From: Patella vulgata
Lineage: Eukaryota > Mollusca > Gastropoda > Patellidae
Direction of reading: 5' to 3'
Length of the DNA stretch: 64,000 nt
Assembly: GCF_932274485.2 (NCBI RefSeq)
Contig: NC_065881.2
Coordinates: 76,758,702 to 76,822,701 of the forward strand
Below are positions 33,420 to 44,473 of this stretch, in pieces. The position numbers and the translations under genes were made by a program. Position 1 is the first letter of the stretch. Each line of letters opens with the position of its first letter. The notes below the pieces were generated by a model, which saw nothing but the letters and a program-made list of their open reading frames with translations, made no database searches and was not told where the DNA came from.

Positions 33420-34480
33420 AAGATATTGTTGACACAATCATCAATAGTGGTATAAACCCGCCACGTGTCCTGATGACAGCTTCCACCCGTTGTCTTCTCC
33501 CTCCAGTAAGTCGTATGATCTGATCAATGAGCAACTGCTGCCATTTTCGGTCGGATTTTTACGAACTCCACTGAGGTGTAACAGTGATATATTTAAACGG
33601 TTTGTAAAACTGATTACAAATTGTGACTTCTAGGGGTCCACAAATTAAAAACGTGATTTTTCGAACAATCAGGGGCCATAATCCAGGAAGTTACCTTCCG
33701 ATATGCCTGATTATTGATAGAAACCACGATCTGTCTGGTGTAAACATACATTTTAAGTTTTAACGAAATCGAATAAAAATTGTGACTTCTAGAAGGTCCA
33801 CAACCATGGTATTACATACTTTTAGATTATTTGCTTACAAGGAGCGGCCATTTTGTCAGGCAGTTTCGGTTGGATTTTTAAGAAATTCAAACTCAACCTT
33901 CATTAAAGTGTAACGGTGATATATTTAAACGGTTTTTAAAATTGATTCCAAAATGTGATTTCTAGAGGGTCCACAAACTAAAAACGTGATTTTTAGAAAA
34001 ATCAGGGGTCATAATCCAGGAGGTTACGTTCCAATATGCGTCATTATCGAAATGAACCGAGATCTTTGTGGTATAAACATAAATTGGAAATTTCATCAAA
34101 ATCGGATCAAAATTGTCACCTCTAGTGGGTCCACAACCTTGATATCATGACATACTTTTACGGTGAAATATTTAAACGATTTTTTAAATCACAAGCAAAA
34201 ACGCGATTTTTCGTACAATCATTGGCCATAATCCAGGAAGTTACAGACTGACATGCGGGATATGGAAAGGAACCGAGATCGGTGGGTTATAAACATACAT
34301 TTCAAGTTTTATCAAAATCCGATAAAAAAAATTGTGACGTCCTGAGTGTCAGCAAGCTAAAAACGTGATTTTTCGGACACTCAAAGGCAACACTCCATGA
34401 AGTTACGGTTCGATACATGCCAATTTCAAAAGGAACCGAGATATTAGGGAGATACACCTATATTTCAACTTAGGCATATG
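33420..34480. repeat. Block of degenerate tandem repeats
   Basis: GTGACTTCTAG-GGTCCACAA occurs near 33624, 33785, 33957, 34110 and 34335. AAAAACGTGATTTTTCG and GGCCATAATCCAGGAAGTTA recur at matching intervals. The longer period is about 336 then 250 bases. No open frame runs through it; non-coding repeat. Confidence 0.7.
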
Positions 34481-34578
34481 GAATGATCCCATAAATCGGA
34501 CAAGTAGTTATATATAGAGGCCCGGAGAGGCCTCACACTGGGCAGAAAAAGAAGGTAAAGTATAACAATTAAAAAGCC

Positions 34579-34673
34579 AACTGCAGATTTCGTCAAGGTT
34601 GCGAGATGTAAATAGGGTTAGGGTTAGTGCTAGTCCTGTTTGCATCTCGTGATCTTTGACCAAATCTGCAGTT
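34579..34673. repeat. Palindromic repeat, family AACTGCAGATTT, copy 1
   Basis: Arms AACTGCAGATTTCGTCAAGG and GACCAAATCTGCAGTT are inverse complements; both continue through a GAGATGTAAA/TTTGCATCTC pair. The loop contains AGGGTTAGGGTTAG, a short telomere-like run. Confidence 0.7.
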
Positions 34674-35108
34674 TAATTGCCTTAATTTTTAGACCTAAGA
34701 AGAAAAATAGCATAAGTAGTCCAAGGGAAATAACTCTATTAACCGATTCAAAACTAGGATGTAGACCACTCTATGCAAATAGTCTATGGGATTTACTTAA
34801 CAAACTATGTCTGTTCACCAACACCTAAAAAATTTATCTGAATAAAATAGTCAAGAAAAGGTAATAAGAACTTTACTAATAAGAAGTGAGTAAGACAGAA
34901 CTAAAACTTTAATATATTTTCTAAAAAATAATAATCAGCTGCAATGAAATGTCTAAAATGTATTTTATAATTTAAAAAATAGATTCTGCATAAATAGTCC
35001 TTTAGAATTAAGTAGGACCGCTCAAAAACTAATACTCTTTAGAGCACCCCAATCTCAAAATTCCCCGCAAAGAACTAGTATACTACATAGTACCATATGT
35101 CCAACAAG

Positions 35109-35114
35109 TTTATT
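35109..35114 (-). terminator. Polyadenylation signal of the LRR gene
   Basis: AATAAA on the minus strand starts 32 bases beyond the stop codon at 35147, an unusually short 3' UTR. Confidence 0.55.
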
Positions 35115-35146
35115 GTATGAAAGAAAGAATTAATCCATTCATTGTT

Positions 35147-36400
35147 TTAAATATCATCCCATCTCGAGGATTTCTCTGTAGAAAGTTCATTATAGGCACA
35201 TCTTAGCACTTCGTCAGTATCTTTCACACCTTTATAGTCATTTTTATTCCGTCTAGCTGTACTTTTATCCGTTTGCAAGTCGTCACGAGCAGAAGGGAAA
35301 CCCCGTGAGAAAGATGTCCGATCTACTCCAGCAGCTTCTCCATTGGACAATGTACCCAAATATCTCAAACATGCATCTAAATCATTCTTCATTTTATGTT
35401 CAAAATCTTTCTGTTCATCTTGTAAAGCAATGATGCGTTTTTGAAGAAAGCTGACGTTTTCATCAACTTTACTTCTGGTGGCACGTATTCTTTCGTCAAA
35501 AGCCTGACGAGCTGCTTCCTGTAAATTTGATATATTTTCCGAATGAGGATCTCGCATCGGAACTTGTTTTCTTGCTAGAGGTCTGACACTTATATTATCT
35601 AACATCATAATATTATCACTGGATGATAAGAGACTATGTTGATAATCATTTTCTCGATCAATCGGATTCCCGTGAAGGCACAGAACTTGTAGGTTACCTA
35701 ATCTAGGTAGAACATCAGTTACCCCATCAAGATTGTGAATTTTATTTTCCGCAGCGTTTAAAACAGTCAAATAAAAACAACTTGTGACATGTACAAGACT
35801 AACAAGATTATTTCTTTGTACATAAAGTTCTTGAAGTTTAGGAAGGGCTGATACCCCATCTAGTGTTGCAAGGTGGTTATTGTTGAGATTCAACACTTTC
35901 AAGTTAATGAGACTGGGCATTCTGGACAAATCGGTTATTTTGTTCATGTTTAAATTGAGTTCCACTAATGAGCCACTGTTGACCAGTCCCTGTACATTCG
36001 ATACCATATTGTGTGAGAGATTTAAACTGTAGAGGAGAGGCAACACTTCAATACCCTGGAAATTACTGATCTGATTTAAAGATGCGTCCAAAACTCGAAG
36101 ATTACGAAAGGGAAGAAGTCCTTCAGATGTCAAACTGATTAACTCATTCAAAGAAATGTCAAGGTACAATATTTTCGATGGTGTTTCTGTAATCTTCGCC
36201 AAACGAGGAGGAATACCTCTCTCTTGTCCCCATTCAAAACTATAACTTAGATCTTTTATTTGGCACATTTTTAAGTCAAGTCGATAAAAATTTCCTGTTT
36301 TGTATCGATCAACGCCCCAACCATCTTGCAGAGTTTTTAACACACTTATTTTTCTTTCCACAAACTCTTGTGTAAGATAAGTCGTCATCTTGCTATTCAT
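35147..36400 (-). CDS. Leucine-rich-repeat and coiled-coil protein, single exon
   Basis: One open frame of 417 codons starts at 36400 with an in-frame stop just upstream and ends in SRWDDI at 35147. Residues about 75-270 are seven to eight SDS22-type 22-residue leucine-rich repeats (pattern LxxLxLxxNxIxxLxG), closing with LQVLCLHGNPID and a capping segment. Residues about 285-350 are rich in charged and heptad-like hydrophobic positions and probably form a coiled coil. The last 60 residues are polar and probably disordered. There is no signal peptide or membrane segment, so it is probably cytosolic. This layout is common among ciliary and centrosomal LRR proteins (LRRCC1/CEP97-like), but I cannot name the orthologue. 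It has no intron, unlike every other gene in this window. A polyadenylation signal follows the stop by about 30 bases. Confidence 0.85.
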   Translation of the reverse strand: MNSKMTTYLTQEFVERKISVLKTLQDGWGVDRYKTGNFYRLDLKMCQIKDLSYSFEWGQERGIPPRLAKITETPSKILYLDISLNELISLTSEGLLPFRNLRVLDASLNQISNFQGIEVLPLLYSLNLSHNMVSNVQGLVNSGSLVELNLNMNKITDLSRMPSLINLKVLNLNNNHLATLDGVSALPKLQELYVQRNNLVSLVHVTSCFYLTVLNAAENKIHNLDGVTDVLPRLGNLQVLCLHGNPIDRENDYQHSLLSSSDNIMMLDNISVRPLARKQVPMRDPHSENISNLQEAARQAFDERIRATRSKVDENVSFLQKRIIALQDEQKDFEHKMKNDLDACLRYLGTLSNGEAAGVDRTSFSRGFPSARDDLQTDKSTARRNKNDYKGVKDTDEVLRCAYNELSTEKSSRWDDI

Positions 36401-36974
36401 GTTTAATCAAATCAGCTTATCGCTGTTAATGCGACATCGACTACCGTATGACCAGGACTAAACAATCATGACTACGAAGTTAATTCTTCGAAGAATAACA
36501 ATGTCATGAACAGCCAATTCGATCCATTGAAAGTTTCGAAACTAAAAAGAAGATATTCCAACTAATCAAAACAACATTCCACTATCACTCATTATAACAA
36601 AACCGGCAAACAATAGACAGAGATAACAATTATTTCAGAATAACATTTTTAGCTTCCGTAGTTACCCGTCGCCATGTTAGTAGTCCTTTATAGCCAGTCG
36701 CCCATTAGTTCTAAATAACAAACGCACACTATATCGGGAGTAATGGACCGCCATTATGTGCAACAGACCTCGATCTCGGCATAGACCTATGTTTTAAATG
36801 TCAATAATAATAAAAAAAAAGTACAGCTAAATAAATCGTAATGTTATGCAGCGTGTTAATGTTCAGCTTAAAAATCACTTGGGCAAACAGTGACAGTGTT
36901 TTGTAGTAGCTGCTCTTACGGTACGAATCAATCATACTTTTCCTAGGAATACCCCGTATTTTGTTTGAATGATT
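36401..36974. other. Upstream region of the LRR gene
   Basis: Contains the promoter of the minus-strand LRR gene. CGCCATGTTAGTAGTCC and CGCCATTATGTG near 36670-36760 are GC-richer than the surroundings. No divergent gene seen. Confidence 0.4.
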
Positions 36975-37252
36975 TATAGGAGGGAGAGGAGATAGAGAGA
37001 GGGAGAGAGAGGGGGGGGGGGGGATGGGGGTTAACGCCCACTTGACACATACTAAGTCGTTTCGGGATAAACTATAGTTCAATTACATTTCAATAATTCG
37101 CGTGTGCGTGGGTGTCTTTAGCAGTGGGGGGGGAAATCGGAGGACCGGAGAAATCACACGCGGTTGAACAAGCTGTTCTACTCCTTGTCACGCACAATCG
37201 GGGAATCGAAACCACACCACTTGACAAAAAATGACAGACCCCCCCCCCCCCC
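36975..37252 (-). mobile_element. SINE A, 5'-truncated, antisense
   Basis: Tail (GA)n and poly-G, then TTAACGCCCACTTGACACAT; ends in a C run at the tRNA head. Confidence 0.8.
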
Positions 37253-39436
37253 GATTTATATGTTTAAAAATAAATATAGGATTAGGAGGAACGAGGAGTA
37301 AAACTGTCATAATAAACATAACGTCTTGTGGGGTTACCAACAGTTTGTTTTGAAATAGGTATTACGGTATGTGATGTTTCCAAAGTCGTATTCTTTTTAG
37401 AATATATAAAGTTTGTTTGGTATTTTCAACAATATCACTTGGGCATAATATGAAATATATTGTTAGACCCAAATCTTATCAAATATGATTTAACCGCTAT
37501 TGAATTATCTAATTTCATTTAAACAGAAATTATTAACAACTAGATTTGATTTTTAAAAAATAAATAAACAATTGAAACGCAAAGAAAAAGGAATATACTC
37601 AAATTTGAAGTAATTACATGTACTCACGTGGTGGATAGAGACAGGAAGATATCGAAACAAAACTCGCGCTAAGCCTATCTTATACTTATATAATTAAAGC
37701 GCGGACGTCATGGAAAACGTTAATTAATATGACGTAACACCATTATTCTAGGCAAAGAAATTCCGAAAGATAATTTAAGTCTGTGTTTCTTTTTGGCTTC
37801 TTTTCTACAAAATGTGTATCTTATTTTTATTTTTGATTGAATAAATTTACAAAAATAAATTCTTAATAACTCAGAGCAATGTCTTTAAAATTTCTTTTAT
37901 AGAAATGTTAAATAGAACTGTGGCAAAAGCCTGCTTAACGTTAATTTTAGGGGTAAAATAAATGTTAAAAAATCACTTATTGATAATTTTAACATCAGAT
38001 TATTACATTTTTAACTGGAATTTATGTCTTTGTAGATTTTAAGCTGAATCATTGCCCTGGGTACTCCCGTGGCCTTTGAACGCCGTGCTGTCGGGACACT
38101 GGAATTTTCTAGGCCGGCCTTTATTTGTTTGGGGCGGCAATTCAAGGGCTGATATCAAAGTGCGCCAAGTTGTTCAGATGAAACGAAAACCAGAGTACGA
38201 CCGACGTACGATTCCTTGACAGTTGGTAATGCCGCTATCCTGACATTATTATCCAGCTAGCAATGTAGGAAACTAATCATCGTCATCTCAGATTTTGATT
38301 GCTTGCCTCTTTAGTTTAGAATTAACTCCTTTTTGCAAGAAGTCCACATAAATTAGTTTGAAAATATTCAAACATCATCAGTTTTCTCTTCTGATCTCCA
38401 TGTGCGGAAATGGTGCTTATATGAATCTACGAAATACACAATATACCGGGTAGATTTTTACATATAAAATTGAAATGAAGCTCCCAAAATAAATTGCAAG
38501 ATTTATCCCTGTGATGAATGAATATTATAAAATATGTCCAATTGTATCAATTCGCATTTTGATATATACGATTTGTTTAAACCACTTAGTGTATATTATG
38601 CAAGCATATCGGGTATGTACAAGTCTGAACATTTTTTCCATTGTCGCACGTGAAACGCAATACGCCATATTACATACGGTATCCTTGGTGATATAACGGG
38701 CATATAACTCTGCACGGTTAGCCCTGAATCAAACTCATATGCCGTTAGATGTACAAAAGAAATTTAAAAAAATAATTCCCGAAAAATTTATTTATTTTAT
38801 GAATTTATATTAATATTATATCTTGATTTAAATGTTGTATTTGCAATTGTATGATATATCATTTGAAACGAATTAAATGCACTGAGGCACTGTTGAACAT
38901 TTCAAGAATGAAGGCGGCTTTATTGAGTGAGGAATTGGACTTTTCGAGTTTACTAATCTGATTGAAGTTTACTGAACAACAATTTTATACCTGATATACA
39001 TCCAGCAAGAATTTCGTGATTTGAAATTGTATTTTTCTGTTTAATCTACATTCTGTATTTAGATCAAAAAAATAATTAATATTATTTGTTGTATTCAATT
39101 TCGGCATAAACATAACATAATTTTTGGAACGGGGCTGAGTAGCAGTGCTGGATTAAGCAAAACAAACACGCATCACGGTAATGGGGGCACCACAGAATAT
39201 CTGCTTTGTCGGATGCCAAATTAAAAATATTAATTAAAATATTAAAGGTTAATTAAGAATTTTCAATTAGTTTTTCATTGTTTTATCCTTCATCTCATTG
39301 TTTGTTCCAAATGATGTGTATTGAATCTCAGAAAAACTCTATTCACTGCTTGGTGTTGTTTCTGGTTTGTTACTGTTTATATTTTATATATAGGTTAGTA
39401 TTTTTTTTTCACTGGCAAAAATACACAAAATAAAAA
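37253..39436. other. Intergenic, nothing recognised
   Basis: AT-rich; no frame over 61 codons. 38080-38250 is GC-richer but has no coding signal. Confidence 0.35.
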
Positions 39437-39439
39437 GAA

Positions 39440-39471
<32 letters not shown>

Positions 39472-39690
39472 GGGGGGTAAATGTCCACTTAACACAAACA
39501 AGGTCATTTCGGGACTAACATATGGTGCAATTTTATTTCAGTAATTCGCTTGTTCGTAGGGATCTTTAGCAGTGGGTGGACCCACAGAAAACCCACTTGG
39601 CTAGTAAGGCAACCCTACTACCTGTCACGTAAAAGCAAGGAATTAAAACCACGCCACTTGACTAATGACAGACTCCCCATTCCCCTTCCC
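39437..39690 (-). mobile_element. SINE A, 5'-truncated, antisense
   Basis: (GA)n tail, AAATGTCCACTTAACACAAA, a diverged core, and a truncated head. Confidence 0.8.
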
Positions 39691-39941
39691 AAAATAAAAA
39701 GGAATTAGGTTATGTTCTAAAATATCACATGATCATAAAATCATAGACATTTCTTTTACTTATTTCATATTTTAATTTAAATTTCTTAAGTAGGCCTTGC
39801 TATGCATTTAACCTTTAATTTGAGGGGGTTGTCAAGTAACAGTGTTCGTCTCACTATGCTTTGGATACAGGAAATGTGCTCTTTTGGATCTGTGTTGAAG
39901 CCTTGCTCACATTACACAGTGAGACAACTATTTCCACCCTG

Positions 39942-40197
39942 AGAGAGAAATGAGGTTTAATGTCCACTCCACATAAACTAGATCATTTCGGGATTAACAT
40001 AAATATGGTTCAATTAAATTTGAATAATTCACTTGTGCGTAGGGGTCTTTAACAATGGGAGAAAACCAGAGGACCCAGAGAACCCACGAGGTTGGCAGGC
40101 AATCTTACTCCTTGTCACACACAACTGGGGTATCGAAAACACACTACTTGACTCAATAACAAACACATGTTAAACCATTCAGTCACCCAATCCCCCA
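39942..40197 (-). mobile_element. SINE A, antisense
   Basis: GAGGTTTAATGTCCACTCCA through to CATTCAGTCACCCAATCCCC. Confidence 0.85.
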
Positions 40198-41471
40198 TAA
40201 TCCTACGACAAACTGTTTTCAATGCTATTTATTTCACATTTTTTACAACTCGATAAATAAAAATCTGTTTATCTGGTCTATTTTGTGTAAAACATACAAA
40301 AGCATTTTCACATTCTATATATTATATCAATATACCATTACAGTATTTGTTGCATTTATTAATAAAGTTACACTTATAGAGTACTGCTGGTACATATTAT
40401 ATACATTAACTATATTATACTTTCACAAAACAAAATTAACAAATACTTAACTATTTGTGTGTGTCTCAATTCTTCAAGATAATTTTTGTATTCTAAACAA
40501 TGGCAGGGCAAAGATTTTGAATGTGCAGAGGGAGTTTCTGCCAGAAAAATTTGCAAAACTCCACCCACAACAAGCTTGATTTGGAGTATTTCCTGGAAAA
40601 AGAACATGATCAACAGAAATAATTACATCTTGGCATCAATCAGATGGGTGGGAAACTGACTGGTTCATGGAGCTTGAATATATCTATCTTCAATTGAAAG
40701 AAAAAAAACATATAAATGTGAGCGTATAAAAACAGTTTAAGTTTAACATACACTATGTTTCTGCAAAGTGCTTTGCTCTAATCAGTACATGGATATTCTA
40801 TTATAATTATAAATATTAGTTCTTGGAAACAGCTGTTATAGTTCTGCTTCCCATTTCTTGGGGAAAATATATACTTGTTTACAAAGTCTAATGAATGATA
40901 TATAATATGTATACAAAATTATTAATAATTATAAATGCATGTTAGACCATTTCTGACTCTAACAGGTCTTAAATACTTAAATTATACATTTCAGTTGGTC
41001 TTTCTATGGGAACCATCTTGTAGGTAGCTTTCCTGTTTCAAATTTTGCCAGTGTCAGTTGGGGTGTGACCATCACACACGATACAAAATCTCAGTGGGAG
41101 CAGATCACTGTGCCCCATTCTATTGTTACAATAGGATTAGAATGGGGGGGGGACCAGCCTCAATTAGTAGTTTGCATACCATCTTTTGGAATGTTTTGTA
41201 GCCCCCGCCCCCTCTCCTCTCATCTAGTTCTCAGTGTAACCTACTCTGAATTAGTCTTTTGAATCAAACAGATCTTATTACCACCATAATCCCGAAGAAA
41301 TGGTAATGAGCATTAGAAGCTCATTAATCATTGTTAATAAATCATATAATTAATTTAATCAATTGTTTTCACTACGATGATGATAACATGAGACAAAAGA
41401 AATGTAAAAAAATAAAATTATCCAGACGACGATTAGGACTTTGTCCTGTAAAAAATCATCACTAAAGCTAA
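40198..41471. other. Intergenic, nothing recognised
   Basis: AT-rich with short frames only. Confidence 0.35.
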
Positions 41472-41698
41472 TATGGGTCTAACGTCCACTCAACACAAAC
41501 CAGGTCATTTCGGGACTAACATATGGTTCTATTTTATTTTAATAATTCGCTTGTGCGAAGGGGTCTTTAGCAATGGGAGTAAACCGGAGGACCCGGGGAA
41601 AACCCACGAGGTTAGACAGGCGGCCCTACGCCAGTTTACTCAATGACAGACTTTATGATACAACGTGCACACGCTAACCATTCGGCCTTCCACCCCCA
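41472..41698 (-). mobile_element. SINE A with internal deletion, antisense
   Basis: GGGTCTAACGTCCACTCAAC to CATTCGGCCTTCCACCCCC; a short piece next to the B box is lost. Confidence 0.85.
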
Positions 41699-42223
41699 CT
41701 CCAACTAAAGCTTATATTTACACATACACTATAGTAAGTGTAAGCTGAAAATGGTCATTAACGTTTGAATCACACAATGATCCCAAACCATGGCTTTTAA
41801 AGTTTTGAAATAATAATATAAAAAAAATAAAATTTCGGGGACCAACCTCTATGCATTTAGCCAGTCGTTCGAAATAAAACAAAAACACAGATCTCATGAA
41901 CACATTTGTAGACAAATTCAAACATTTTTAACTTTTTCCTCCAAAACAAGATCTAGCTTGAGAATGATTATTCTGTTTTGTTTGCATGAATTTGCAGCAG
42001 AAATATGGAGAGTACCTACATGGGGTAGATGTTATATGCCTCCTGACCACCAGTTCTTAAAAGGGTTGACAATCGTGAATTCTAGGGATAATGTTAAGAC
42101 AAGGATAATCAAGTCTATCGGTACCTAGAGAAGTGGACATAGAAGTAATTCAAACTTTAATCAACTTGCATAATTAGTCTGAACCGGGTAATTCTCAAAA
42201 ATTGGTCTCAAGTATTTCAACAC

Positions 42224-42375
42224 ACCTAGTATTGTTTCCATGGTGATATTGTAAACAATATTAGGTCATATAACTAATTATATGGTCATAAAGAGAACAA
42301 TATCACCATGGAAACAATACTAGGTCATAAAGAGAACAATATCACCATGGAAACAGTACTAGGTCATAAAGAGAA
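42224..42375. repeat. Inverted 29-bp repeat plus 39-bp tandem duplication
   Basis: 42224-42252 (ACCTAGTATTGTTTCCATGG...) is the exact inverse complement of 42297-42325. The 39-bp unit starting GAGAACAATATCACCATGG repeats at 42293 and 42332. Confidence 0.85.
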
Positions 42376-42623
42376 CAATATCAATCTTCAGCAGAAACTT
42401 CAACCAAACTGAACAAATACATATAACATTATACAATATGGACAGAAAGCAATATACAAAACAATAAATCAAATAAGTAATCGGAATCAGCTGTAATCAA
42501 TCATCTAGGGATTTATTCATGAAAACTTAAACTAAGCTAATTTAAGAATGCTGGCCCCGAGTTAACAAAGCATTCTCAAACTTAACTTAAGAATTTACTC
42601 AAAATCATTCGCCTTATTTTAAC

Positions 42624-42997
42624 CAATCTGATTAAAATACAGATCTATATTTCGTTTCAATTTTTTTTTTATACCTTTGAAAGCCTCCACTATATGAAGA
42701 TCTGCCCGGTTATAGTGGATAGTTGCGTCAGAGGTCATATGAGTGACTTTTGACCCTATGATGTCAGACGTTTGATTAACGAAGAGGGTTGATGTTTCTA
42801 GTGGGTAACCCACAGTTCCGTGCACCTCACGCCAAAAACTCCCCGTAACAGACCTTTTCTTTGGCTAATCCCTCACATCATCCAGAATGCGAGTTATATA
42901 ACAACACTCCTTGAACCTAGTGTAGTAAAGACAAGTAAAATGAAATTTTGAACTATAAAAAACTAAACGATATAGGTTCTGTGTTTTAATCAGATTG
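42624..42997. mobile_element. Non-autonomous TIR element, family CAATCYGATT, copy 1 (374 bp)
   Basis: Begins CAATCTGATTAAAATACAGA and ends GTGTTTTAATCAGATTG, with inverted ends of over 20 bases. The whole length aligns with the copy at 56905. No clear target duplication survives. No transposase inside. Confidence 0.75.
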
Positions 42998-43417
42998 AAT
43001 CATCTATAAAACTTTTGTTGTTTTAATATATCAAATACATCAATAAGAAACTATGTGCACTGCAAAGTTTTGTGTTTCTGGATCAAAGATATTTCTCATA
43101 AACAGTGATTGAAAGTTGAGTAAATTCTTAACTTAAATCTGAGAATGTTTTGTGGACTCGGGGCCTGGCTTTTCGCTGACTGAGAGTAAAAATCTGTTAT
43201 AGCATGTTCAAGCAATGATAAGGCTGCATCCTTGAAATAGTTTAGTTTAAATTTTCATAAATAAGGCCCTAGATGTAATCTGAGTATCAAAATTTACCCC
43301 AATTTATCATACATGAACAATTGAGTGCTCTACTTTACTCTACTCTACATATTACAATTATTAAACAATGCTTCACCTGTGCCATAGTCAGTCTCCTATA
43401 TCATAAATAAATTAAAT

Positions 43418-43778
43418 GAAATGGAGTTTAACGTCCTATTGTTCTGCTCCAACTGGGCTAATGAAGATGGACATACGCCATACAGTGTGCTACGAAGAAA
43501 ATTTTGATCAGACAGCGGCACCGAGGCTTACTCATATACAGAATTCCAACTGTCAAGGGATCATTATGCACATGCCAATGTGTGCACAGGCCATCTGTTT
43601 TCCATTCCATCCAGACCACCAGACAGCTGTCCTTTCAGGCCCTCCGTCCCGCACCAATAACAAGGGGAAACAACGCCGGAAAATCTTGATGAACTTTCTC
43701 AGCCCACATCGGGAGCGAAAACCCACGTCCTCCAGTCTAGCGAACCAGTGCCTTTTCACTGAGCCACTGTGGCTCCCT
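43418..43778 (-). mobile_element. SINE B, full length, antisense
   Basis: ATGGAGTTTAACGTCCTATT to TTCACTGAGCCACTGTGGCT. Lies downstream of the RING gene. Confidence 0.9.
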
Positions 43779-43903
43779 GCCATAAATATGGGTTTCACTA
43801 TGTCATACTGGCATCTGCTATAATGGATGTAATCACTCATAGCTTCCACGTCAAAATTTTTATATACTTTCTTTACCTCAGATTTGACACATTTACACAA
43901 TTT

Positions 43904-43909
43904 TTTATT
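43904..43909 (-). terminator. Possible polyadenylation signal of the RING gene
   Basis: AATAAA on the minus strand, about 565 bases past the stop at 44474. Other AT-rich hexamers are nearby, so this is weak. Confidence 0.25.
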
Positions 43910-44473
43910 TCAATTTATAAACCATATACTTTTTCCGCCAAATTTTACACATAAAATTTTAATTTTATAGCAAAGAAATTGACTGACGGGTAAGTTGTTT
44001 CACGGTTGGTGGATTTCGCTACAAGTAGTACAAATCGTGAAAATTGAATCTCTATAAGAAATATCAGTCGTAAAATGGTTCAACTCTATTCAGTATTTAC
44101 AAGGGTATTATAAATTTAGTCATTCAGCATTGTTTGCAGACGATATAAACAAGCCAGCACCACCTTTTAATCCAATTGAATCCAAACCAGGAGATTATCT
44201 ATATTTGTTTTCTTCAATAATCTTTAAACAATCAATTTCCTTAAATTTAAGCATGGAATAAGCTGGGAAAAATTAACATTTTCCTAAAGATGCAAATGGT
44301 GATCGGTGGCCATAAAAGTCATATATATCTATCTATACATGTATTGAAGCCATCAAAACTATGGCACATCATTGTATAACATTCTAACAAGCATTTCACT
44401 AAAGACATTAATAGTTATATCACAGTGTTTAATAAATAAAGATCTTGCTTAAGATATATGAAATCAAAGTTAA

